Assembly (NCBI GenBank): GCA_036741235.1
Contig: DAINSQ010000127.1
Location: 1-13,740, forward strand
Source: JABWBR01 sp036741235
Lineage (GTDB): Bacteria; Bacteroidota; Bacteroidia; Chitinophagales; Saprospiraceae
Reading direction: 5' to 3'
DNA length: 13,740 bases
In this document: piece by piece, positions 5,189 through 12,014 of the stretch
Numbering within the stretch: position 1 is the stretch's first letter
How the letters are laid out: every line of letters starts with the position of its first letter
The notes under the pieces: generated by a model
Databases searched by the model: none
Seen by the model: only the letters and a program-made list of their open reading frames with translations
What the model was told of the DNA's origin: nothing
Made by a program: the position numbers and the translations under genes

Positions 5189-6754
5189 TTAACGATCGTA
5201 TACGCGCATCAACTCCAATTGGTGGTTGAGGTAGGGATCGTCGGGGCATAGCGACTGGGCGCGCTCCAGCAGTATTCGCGCGGTGCGGTAGTCTTTCCAG
5301 CGATAGTAATAGTTGGAAGAAGCGGCATAGGCGGTAGTGATCCAGTTGACGGCCCGGGGCGCCCCGCCGAATTGCGCCAGTGCGCTTTCGAAATCGGCCA
5401 GCGCCTTTTTGGCTTCTTCTTCGCGGTTGGCGTCAAAAAGGGTTTTGATCAATTCGGCGCGGTAGTATAATTCGAGGTCTTTGACAAGGGGGTGTTTGCC
5501 CAAAAAGGGATAGTGCGCAAGGTAGCGCTCCAGTTGCGCCAGCCCGGTGTCGCGGTTGCGCTCCTGCCGCAGCGATTGCACCAGCAAGCCGGCCAGCGCC
5601 TCGCGGATGACGTTGTCGTTGGGCCGGTGGCAGTACAGGCTGTCCAGACAAGGCAGGAGTTCCTGAGTTAATCCGTTGCGGGCGTAATATTTGGACATTT
5701 GCATAAAATACAACTCGCGCAGGGCGTCGGCCAGCGGGGCGCCGGCGCTGAGTTTGCCGCGCATGGCCCGGTATTGCTGGGTGAGCCGGTCGGCCTGGCA
5801 TTGCTCGAACAGCGATTGGCCGGCAACTTCCAGAAACTGGCGCAATACCGCGTCGCGCACTTGCTGTACGGGGTGCAATTCGTATAATTCGAACAGGTAG
5901 TCGAGCCGCTTGCTTTCATCGCCTTCGTGTTCTTTGGCCAACTGAAAAAGGCAGGCGTAGCGCACTACTTCATGGCGGGGCACGCCGTACAGCGCCTGAG
6001 CTTGTTCAATGTGCGACAAAGCGTCGAGGTAGCGCTTGTTTTTATACAGGGCCAGCGATTGCTGGTAGTGTAGTATACTGGCCAGTTGCATGAGGCTGAC
6101 GGTCTCTTTTTCGGGGCCGAAATACTTGTAAAACAAAGCTTTATCCGATTTGTCGTCGCGACCGGCCTCGTCGGTTAGTCCTATTTCCGTGATGAGTTTG
6201 AGGTAAAACTGTATAAACTGATCGGTGCTTTTGGCCTCCGAAGGCGCGTCGGCGTAAATAGCGGTGGGGTGTTCGTTGGGCCACATGATGAGGTATACCC
6301 GCGTAGGCTCAACCCTGATGATGTAAGGCAATTGCAATTGATCGAGCACAAGGGCGTATAAAGCGGTGGCTGTGGCGCTGTTGTATGCGCCCGATTTAAA
6401 CAATTGCTCGAAGTGGGCGTAGCTGTCGTATTGTTTGAAATGACTCGCAGCGATGCGTTCGTTGAATAACTCGGCCGCTTTGCGGTTTTTTTTGTCCTCA
6501 ATGCCGTTTTTCTTGAGATCGCGGGCCATCCGGGCTACTTCTCCGCTGATGTATTGGGCTGCATTTTCACTTTTGTTGCCTGTGCTGCCAAGTATTTGGT
6601 ATAAAGGGGAGAAATTGCCGGCGTTAACGGCTGTCTCGTAGCCCGAAGATGCAAACCCGCCTTTGGGGGCAAACGGCGTTACGGGCTGGGCTTGTTGCGC
6701 CATAAGACTGTGTGCCGTCAGCGCAAGGATATAAATAGTGGCGATTATTCTCAT
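5189..6754 (-). CDS. Secreted TPR protein with degenerate transglutaminase-like segment
   Basis: A 521-aa exported protein. Residues 1-19 are a signal peptide (MRIIATIYILALTAHSLMAQ). Residues about 60-175 resemble the transglutaminase-like segment of Bacteroidota TPR proteins, seen in AYNSATATALYALVLDQLQL (123-142) and EPTRVYLIMWPNE (149-161). Relatives, as I recall them, read NC-x-SxTALYAL and PTHVYL here. This protein has Ser126 for the Cys and Arg152 for the His, so it is probably catalytically dead. The rest is alpha-helical with TPR-like pairs (LHYQQSLALYKNKRYLDALSHIEQA at about 229-253; a C-terminal pair ending RTARILLERAQSLCPDDPYL). A role as a periplasmic scaffold or binding protein is inference. 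It lies 66 bp downstream of the mannosyltransferase-like gene on the same strand and may be cotranscribed with it. No good promoter was found in the gap; 6794-6801 has one mismatch to the -7 consensus. Confidence 0.8.
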   Translation of the reverse strand: MRIIATIYILALTAHSLMAQQAQPVTPFAPKGGFASSGYETAVNAGNFSPLYQILGSTGNKSENAAQYISGEVARMARDLKKNGIEDKKNRKAAELFNERIAASHFKQYDSYAHFEQLFKSGAYNSATATALYALVLDQLQLPYIIRVEPTRVYLIMWPNEHPTAIYADAPSEAKSTDQFIQFYLKLITEIGLTDEAGRDDKSDKALFYKYFGPEKETVSLMQLASILHYQQSLALYKNKRYLDALSHIEQAQALYGVPRHEVVRYACLFQLAKEHEGDESKRLDYLFELYELHPVQQVRDAVLRQFLEVAGQSLFEQCQADRLTQQYRAMRGKLSAGAPLADALRELYFMQMSKYYARNGLTQELLPCLDSLYCHRPNDNVIREALAGLLVQSLRQERNRDTGLAQLERYLAHYPFLGKHPLVKDLELYYRAELIKTLFDANREEEAKKALADFESALAQFGGAPRAVNWITTAYAASSNYYYRWKDYRTARILLERAQSLCPDDPYLNHQLELMRVYDR

Positions 6755-6820
6755 AAATGTTGTCTCAACCGGGGCATTGGTTATTTGAAGTCCCGAATAT
6801 ATATATTTAAAACGATACCG

Positions 6821-8203
6821 TTATGATATAGGTTTGTCGCTGCGCAAAAGAAACGATTCCATAGTCATGAAAATTGCCAATAACCCGTATTCCAGCCCCA
6901 ATACGTACCAATTTTCCCGGTAAGGCGTGTAGGAGTAGTGGATGTAAGATAAAAAGATCAATGCGGACCAAACCAGCGGAAATAGCCGGCGGGTAAACAG
7001 GCTCAAGACAATGGGCATGACGAGGTACCAGGGATGCACGATAGCGGCAAAAAAAAGATAAACGCTGCCGGCCAGCAGCCAGCGGTCGGGAAGGTCTTCC
7101 CAGCGGCGCGACGTTTCCCACAATGCAGTAAGTAAAATGTACAAGGTAGTGCATAATGCCAGCGTAGGGCCTATGGCGTCTATCTGGTTGTAGCCGGTAC
7201 TGCGGTAGCCTATCCAGCGGGCTATGTAGTAGATGCCGGCATTAAATTCGAATTGCTGGAAGTACAGGTCGAGGCTGTTGCCAAAATGTGCCAAGACCGG
7301 CCCGCCTCCAAGCATCGGCAGGAACATCAAGGCCAGCAATACGCCCAATAAACCAAAAAAGCGGATATTTTGACCGATGTTGAGGCGGCGCAACAGGAAG
7401 GGCAGCAACATGAGCGGCAGCAATTTGGTCGCTATCGACAGGGACATGGCCAACGCCGCCCGCGGCATTTTTCCGGCTAGCAGGGACTGCATCGACCACA
7501 ACAGGAAAAAAATCATTAAGCCTTCAAAATGCAGATTGCCGGTGATTTCCATGATGATAAGCGGATTGAGCGCATACCACACGACCCGCTGAGGCGAATA
7601 ACCAAAGCGGGGCAGTAAAACTGGCAAGAGCCGCAATACGCCGTATTCGCCGGCTATAAGCAAGGCCCGCATAAGCACGGTAGGCGCCCAGTCGCCGGTA
7701 GAAAAAGGCAAGCACGACAACCAAAAAACGGCCTGCGCAACGGGCGGATAGATCGTATAATTCATGCCCGAATTGAGCTTGGCAAACAGGGTCCAGTCCA
7801 GCCCGGGTACCGATTTGCCACTTTCCAGCCATTCGAGCGGGGTATACAGCAATGGGTTGACGCCCTGCAGCAGCAGCCGGCCATCCCAGATGAAGCGATA
7901 AACGTCGTTGGACAAACCCGGCACGGAAAACAGCAGCGCCAGCCGAAGCAGGATGCCGAGTTGCCGGTAAAACGGCCAGGTACCGGCATCCGACCAGCGG
8001 CATGCCAATAGATACAAGCCGGCAAAAAGGCCGTATAGCGCAATGAGTTGCACAAATTGTTCACGGGGCGTAAAATACCCCAGCGCAATAGTCAGCGCAA
8101 AAAGCGCAACAGCAAGAAGTCCGTGACGAAAAGCTGGAATGGGAACGATATGGAGTGGGAAACGGCGCAGCAAAAGCGGAAAAAAATTATGGTGAACGGA
8201 CAT
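6821..8203 (-). CDS. GT-C family membrane glycosyltransferase, mannosyltransferase-like
   Basis: A 460-aa protein with about ten or more transmembrane segments, of the type annotated as polyprenol-phosphate-mannose-dependent mannosyltransferase (MptB/GT87-like). Such enzymes transfer sugar from a lipid carrier on the outer face of the inner membrane. The supporting motif is in the first large loop: SNDVYRFIWDGRLLLQGVNP (98-117), with two acidic residues (Asp100, Asp107). Others are TIYPPVAQAVF (150-160), LNPLIIMEITGNLHFEG (about 212-228) and SIATKLLPLMLLPF (246-259), all of which recur in this family. The sugar and acceptor cannot be read from sequence. The ATG at 8203 gives a 25-residue cytoplasmic lead before the first membrane helix and lies about 79 nt downstream of the predicted transcription start of a strong promoter (8289-8318). 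Confidence 0.8.
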   Translation of the reverse strand: MSVHHNFFPLLLRRFPLHIVPIPAFRHGLLAVALFALTIALGYFTPREQFVQLIALYGLFAGLYLLACRWSDAGTWPFYRQLGILLRLALLFSVPGLSNDVYRFIWDGRLLLQGVNPLLYTPLEWLESGKSVPGLDWTLFAKLNSGMNYTIYPPVAQAVFWLSCLPFSTGDWAPTVLMRALLIAGEYGVLRLLPVLLPRFGYSPQRVVWYALNPLIIMEITGNLHFEGLMIFFLLWSMQSLLAGKMPRAALAMSLSIATKLLPLMLLPFLLRRLNIGQNIRFFGLLGVLLALMFLPMLGGGPVLAHFGNSLDLYFQQFEFNAGIYYIARWIGYRSTGYNQIDAIGPTLALCTTLYILLTALWETSRRWEDLPDRWLLAGSVYLFFAAIVHPWYLVMPIVLSLFTRRLFPLVWSALIFLSYIHYSYTPYRENWYVLGLEYGLLAIFMTMESFLLRSDKPIS

Positions 8204-8288
8204 ACCAACCGCTCAACCTCCTACCCTTGCTGCGTTTCCACCCTGGGGGAGTTCGGAAGGAGCTGGCTGTACGCCGCTCACCGGGGGG

Positions 8289-8318
8289 CAAAATTAGCAT
8301 AAATTTTTAAATCGCCAA
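8289..8318 (-). promoter_or_regulatory. Promoter of the mannosyltransferase-like gene
   Basis: On the minus strand, TTG (8316-8318), a 19-bp spacer and TAATTTTG (8289-8296) form a full match to the Bacteroidota housekeeping promoter TTG-N17-23-TAnnTTTG. Transcription from about 8282 would give a 5' UTR of roughly 80 nt. It probably drives both this gene and the TPR-protein gene behind it. Confidence 0.65.
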
Positions 8319-8322
8319 CTGC

Positions 8323-8979
8323 TTATCGATCTTTATCTTGTTTTCCAAAAAGGAACCCCAACGAAAACAAAAATCGCGAGGGCGTATTGTCGAAATTGTA
8401 ATCTCTGCCAAAAAACGTAATATGGTCTCCAAAAGCGCTGAAATTGCCCTCATAGCGCACATCGAGCATCAGGCGCCACAGGTCTACGCCGGCGCCGGCC
8501 TGCCAGCCGAAAGTAAACGACTCGTAGCGGTCTCTGAACCCTTCAACATCGGTGAGATCAGAGACGCTGCTAATAAAAACATGGCCCACCGGGCCCGCCT
8601 GGATGCGGAAAACCCCCAATTTGACCCCTGCAAGCACCGGAATATCGAGATTCTGGTATTTTTCCTCGCGAATGCCGCTGTTGCCCGGATTTTGCAGGTC
8701 GTCGAGCTGGTATTCTGCACTCGATGAATTAAAATTGATCTCGGGTTGCAAAATGAATTTGTTTTTTTGCCACCTGACTACAACGCCGCCGTGGATGCCG
8801 TAATTGGCGTCTTCCAGCGCCAACCGGAAACGCTGGGCGCCCCCGGGTTCAAGTATGCTGAGGTCTTCTCCTTTGATATCAGTGGTGCTGAGTCCTATCT
8901 TCAGGCCGACACGAAGCTGGGCTTGCGCGGCCAATGCGCCCGTCAGCAGGATGACAATAATGAGCAGTTGATTTTTCAT
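8323..8979 (-). CDS. Outer-membrane beta-barrel protein, PorT-like (OMP_b-brl_2)
   Basis: A 218-aa exported protein predicted to form a small, about eight-strand, outer-membrane barrel. Residues 1-20 are a signal peptide (MKNQLLIIVILLTGALAAQA). The mature part alternates hydrophobic and polar residues: LRVGLKIGLS, GIHGGVVVRWQ, FILQPEINFN, and LDIPVLAGVKLG (111-122), a hallmark of the family. Then come FRIQAGPVGHVFIS, FTFGWQAGAGVDL, LMLDVRYEGNF and the closing strand FLFSLGFLFG. The reading frame is open to an ATG at 9033, but residues before Met19 of that longer frame precede the signal peptide and overlap the promoter region, so the start is placed at 8979. It is divergent from engB. The cargo or role is unknown; the PorT-like label describes the fold and does not mean type IX secretion. 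Confidence 0.85.
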   Translation of the reverse strand: MKNQLLIIVILLTGALAAQAQLRVGLKIGLSTTDIKGEDLSILEPGGAQRFRLALEDANYGIHGGVVVRWQKNKFILQPEINFNSSSAEYQLDDLQNPGNSGIREEKYQNLDIPVLAGVKLGVFRIQAGPVGHVFISSVSDLTDVEGFRDRYESFTFGWQAGAGVDLWRLMLDVRYEGNFSAFGDHITFFGRDYNFDNTPSRFLFSLGFLFGKQDKDR

Positions 8980-9030
8980 GTCTCTTTGAAGTTTATGTTG
9001 TAAATAATACACACTTATCATAACACCGGC

Positions 9031-9037
9031 CAAAGTA
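9031..9037 (-). promoter_or_regulatory. Weak -7 element for the beta-barrel gene
   Basis: On the minus strand this reads TACTTTG, the Bacteroidota -7 element with one base missing from the TAnnTTTG spacing. It lies 52 bp upstream of the ATG at 8979. No -33 TTG is seen. Confidence 0.25.
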
Positions 9038-9072
9038 TCCTGTTCGTATAACGGTCGATAGCGATTAATGCG

Positions 9073-9080
9073 TATCTTTG
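9073..9080 (+). promoter_or_regulatory. -7 element for the engB operon
   Basis: TATCTTTG is an exact TAnnTTTG match, 66 bp upstream of the engB ATG at 9146. Transcription would begin near 9087. This excludes the in-frame ATG at 9068, which lies before the promoter. A -33 TTG is not visible at the usual distance; TTCG occurs at 9043-9046. Confidence 0.55.
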
Positions 9081-9145
9081 GCCCTGTTCCTTATGCGCAA
9101 AGTTACAAAATCCTATATTGCGCCTCAATAGCGACATCAGGTACT

Positions 9146-9745
9146 ATGAATATCAAGTCGGCTACATATATCGGCAGTTTCCCGCGGGAAGCCGGCTGCC
9201 CCAAAGACGGCAAACCGGAATACGCGTTTATCGGCCGCTCTAACGTGGGGAAGTCCTCCCTTATCAACATGTTGTGCAATCGCAAGGAACTGGCCAGGGT
9301 GTCAAATAAACCCGGAAAAACCCAGAACCTGAATTTTTATTTGATCAACGAAGCCTGGTACCTGGTCGATTTGCCCGGCTACGGATATGCCAAGGTTTCG
9401 AAGAAAACCCGGGAGTCTTTTGAAAAGATGATTGAACAATATTTGTTGGAACGAAAGAAATTGCAATGCGCTTTTGTGTTAATAGACGCCAACATCCCCC
9501 CGCAAAAAATTGATCTTGAATTTGTCAACTGGCTGGGGGAGAAAGGCGTTCCCTTTGTATTGGTTTTCACAAAAACCGACCGCATGTCGAAATTGCAAGG
9601 CCAGCGGCAAGTCGATTTGTTCAATAAAGCATTAAAGGAGAATTGGGAAGCGCTGCCGCCCCATTTTATTACTTCGGCAGTTGAGCGAACCGGGCGCGAC
9701 GCCCTGCTCGATTATATCGCTGAAATCAATAAGGCCGATGAGTGA
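9146..9745 (+). CDS. engB: Ribosome-assembly GTPase EngB/YsxC
   Basis: An essential-type GTPase needed for late assembly of the 50S ribosomal subunit. At 199 aa it has the normal family length. All G motifs are present: G1 GRSNVGKS (30-37), G2 Thr59 in KPGKTQ, G3 DLPGYGYA (75-82), G4 TKTD (142-145) and G5 TSA (176-178). The DLPGYGYAKVS segment is specific to EngB among the TrmE-Era-EngA family. The start at 9146 (MNIKSATYIGS) fits the family N-terminus and lies downstream of the promoter; the longer open frame from 9068 would add 26 atypical residues. The end overlaps the start of the acyltransferase gene by 8 nt, so translation of the two is likely coupled. Confidence 0.97.
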   Translation: MNIKSATYIGSFPREAGCPKDGKPEYAFIGRSNVGKSSLINMLCNRKELARVSNKPGKTQNLNFYLINEAWYLVDLPGYGYAKVSKKTRESFEKMIEQYLLERKKLQCAFVLIDANIPPQKIDLEFVNWLGEKGVPFVLVFTKTDRMSKLQGQRQVDLFNKALKENWEALPPHFITSAVERTGRDALLDYIAEINKADE

Positions 9746-11456
9746 GGGTACCAAAATATATCCGCAGGTGATCCCCGATATTGAGGATTGGCCCATATAT
9801 AAGTTGCACGACGACCGCCGTCGCTTTGTGCAGGAAATTGACGAGTTTACGCTCAACCGTTTGCTGCGCAAATCCACGGCCGAACTGAGCGACCTGATCG
9901 CCAAAACGATCTTCATGGAGCGCATCCGCATCAAGGAGGAGCCCTGGAAGGTCGACCCCCCCAACGAGCGGCAGTTTTGGAAGCGTATTAGCAAAAAACT
10001 TGTTTCTACATCGCTTGACCGAAGCGAAATGGAAGCCGCCAAAAGCAACGAGGAGATCCTGCGGCTCATCATCCACCGCTATTCAGAAGAAATCGTGGGG
10101 ACTTTCGGCATTAAAACCTTTCTTTTTGCCCGCCGGTTTCTTACTTTTTTCTTTACCCGGCTGCTCAATGCCATTAGCGCCAAAAATATATCGGGTTTGT
10201 GGGGCGTGCGCAAACAGTTGGCCGATCATATGATTGTGCGCGGACAGGTGGAGCAAGTACGAGAATTGATGAAAAAAGGCACGGTAGTGCTGGCGCCTAC
10301 CCACTCCAGCAACCTCGACTCTATTCTCATCGGTTATGCGCTTGATATGTTTGTGGGCTTGCCGTCGTTTTCCTACGGCGCCGGGCTTAACTTGTACAAC
10401 ACGGGTTATACCGCTTATTTCATGAACCGCCTGGGCGCATACCGGGTAGACCGGCGCAAGAAAAACGCCATATACCTCGAAACGCTCAAGGCTATGTCCA
10501 ACCTGTCAATACAGCGCGGCACCAACAGTCTGTTTTTCCCCGGCGGCACCCGCTCGCGCTCGGGCGCTCTCGAAAACAAATTGAAACTGGGACTGCTGGG
10601 CTCCGTAATGGAAGCGCAGCGCTCTTTGTATCAAAACGGTAAGGACGTCAAAATATTCATCGTGCCGCTGGTGTTGTGCTACCACTGCGTGCTCGAAGGG
10701 CAATTTCTCATAGAACAGCAACTGCGGCAAATGGGCAAAGAGCGCTATCTCAAAGCCCATGAAGAGCGCTACAGCTTTTGGAATGTACTCAAATTTACCT
10801 GGCTGTTTTTTTCAAAGGGAAACGAGGTGACTCTCTCTTTCGGCCAACCCATGGACGTGCTGGGCAACCCCGTTGATGAAAACGGCAATAGCTGCGATAA
10901 ATATGGCAACCCTATTGATGTGAAGTCTTATTTTATTACCAACAACAAAATCACCGAGGATTTACAGCGCGAATCAGAGTATACCAAAATGCTGGCCGAC
11001 AAAATTGTGCATCGCTATTACAAGGATAATGTGGTATTGAGCAGTCATATCACTGCTTTTTTGGCTTTTGAACTGCTCAAACGCCAGAACCTCAAACTCG
11101 ATTTATACGGCGTTTTGCGATTGCCCGAGGAAGAATACATTTTTCCCATGGATCAGCTCGAAGACGCTATGCAACAATTGCTGGTTGTGTTGTTCGAAAT
11201 GGAAAATAACGGCGATATCCAATTGTCGGAACGACTCCGGTTGCCCATTGAAGATATCATCAAAGACGGCGTTATGCGTTTGGGGACCTACCATGTGGAC
11301 AAACCCCTGCGGTTTAACAAAAAAGGGCAGTTGGTAAGCGATAGTTTCAATTTGTTGTATTTTTATCACAATCGCCTCGACAATTACGATTTTCACAAAA
11401 AGATCAATTGGAAAAAAGTACCCGACATGGAAGTGTTAGAGGAAGGGATTGTTTAA
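9738..11456 (+). CDS. PlsB-like glycerol-3-phosphate / 1-acylglycerol-phosphate acyltransferase
   Basis: A 572-aa acyltransferase of the PlsC/PlsB superfamily, acting at the inner membrane in phospholipid synthesis. Motif I is THSSNLD (His179-x4-Asp184), motif II is GAYRVDRR (223-230), motif III is FFPGGTRSRSG (266-276) and motif IV is the IVPLVLCYH segment around Pro310. The length and the long helical N- and C-terminal regions are closer to PlsB than to the roughly 250-aa PlsC, so glycerol-3-phosphate is the likelier acceptor, but this is inference. Motif III has Gly269 where most family members have Glu. After the core, residues about 373-395 hold a 7-residue repeat (DVLGNPV, DENGNSC, DKYGNPI). 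The ATG at 9738 lies inside the end of engB; the same frame is open from 9681 within engB, which I reject as the start. An exonuclease gene follows after 12 bp. Confidence 0.85.
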   Translation: MSEGTKIYPQVIPDIEDWPIYKLHDDRRRFVQEIDEFTLNRLLRKSTAELSDLIAKTIFMERIRIKEEPWKVDPPNERQFWKRISKKLVSTSLDRSEMEAAKSNEEILRLIIHRYSEEIVGTFGIKTFLFARRFLTFFFTRLLNAISAKNISGLWGVRKQLADHMIVRGQVEQVRELMKKGTVVLAPTHSSNLDSILIGYALDMFVGLPSFSYGAGLNLYNTGYTAYFMNRLGAYRVDRRKKNAIYLETLKAMSNLSIQRGTNSLFFPGGTRSRSGALENKLKLGLLGSVMEAQRSLYQNGKDVKIFIVPLVLCYHCVLEGQFLIEQQLRQMGKERYLKAHEERYSFWNVLKFTWLFFSKGNEVTLSFGQPMDVLGNPVDENGNSCDKYGNPIDVKSYFITNNKITEDLQRESEYTKMLADKIVHRYYKDNVVLSSHITAFLAFELLKRQNLKLDLYGVLRLPEEEYIFPMDQLEDAMQQLLVVLFEMENNGDIQLSERLRLPIEDIIKDGVMRLGTYHVDKPLRFNKKGQLVSDSFNLLYFYHNRLDNYDFHKKINWKKVPDMEVLEEGIV

Positions 11457-11468
11457 TGACGGCTAAGT

Positions 11469-12011
11469 ATGAATTTCATCATATTCGATTTGGAAGCCAC
11501 GTGCTGGCAGGGGCGTCCCCCGACCATGGTACAGGAAATCATCGAGATCGGCGCTGTCAAACTCGATAGCTATGGCGATGTACACGGTACTTTTTCGCGT
11601 TTTGTCAAACCGGTTATTCATCCCCAGCTTTCGCTATTCTGTCAGCAGCTGACTACGATCAGGCAATCGGATGTTGATCGCGCCGCTACTTTCCCTTCCG
11701 TTGTTGAAGATTTCCAGGATTGGGCCGAGATGTTTGATGAAGATTACTTGTTGTGTTCCTGGGGTAGTTTTGATAAGAAAATGCTGATCCAGGATTGCCG
11801 CCTGCACGATATTGAAGAAGAATGGGCTGAGCACCATATTAATCTAAAGCAACAATACCACGATATCAAGCGCCTGCGAACCCGTCGCGGCCTCAAATCA
11901 GCCCTCAATGCCGAAGGCCTTGAATTTACCGGCACGCCCCACCGGGGCATCGATGACGCCCAGAACCTGGCCAGGATTTTCCTGAAATACCTGGATGTGT
12001 GGAGGTGGTGA
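11469..12011 (+). CDS. DEDDh 3'-5' exonuclease (ERI-1/KapD-like)
   Basis: A 180-aa stand-alone exonuclease of the DnaQ-like DEDDh class. Exo I is IIFDLEATC (4-12) with Asp7 and Glu9, Exo II is CSWGSFDKKM (96-105) with Asp102, and Exo III is HRGIDDAQNLA (158-168) with His158 and Asp163. All catalytic residues are present. The DLEATCW start and the SWG-x-FD motif resemble the ERI-1/3'hExo and KapD group, which act on RNA or structured nucleic acid ends; whether this one prefers RNA or DNA cannot be told. It is the last gene of the engB operon, 12 bp after the acyltransferase, with no visible promoter of its own. A role in RNA trimming would fit a location downstream of a ribosome-assembly gene but is only inference. 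Its stop lies 3 bp from the end of the convergent protease gene. Confidence 0.88.
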   Translation: MNFIIFDLEATCWQGRPPTMVQEIIEIGAVKLDSYGDVHGTFSRFVKPVIHPQLSLFCQQLTTIRQSDVDRAATFPSVVEDFQDWAEMFDEDYLLCSWGSFDKKMLIQDCRLHDIEEEWAEHHINLKQQYHDIKRLRTRRGLKSALNAEGLEFTGTPHRGIDDAQNLARIFLKYLDVWRW

Positions 12012-12014
12012 CCC

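Noticed and set aside
7524..8003. Overlapping minus-strand frame inside the glycosyltransferase gene
   Set aside because: It is a shifted frame of a gene with well-preserved membrane helices and family motifs. There is no sign of a frameshift in the main gene.
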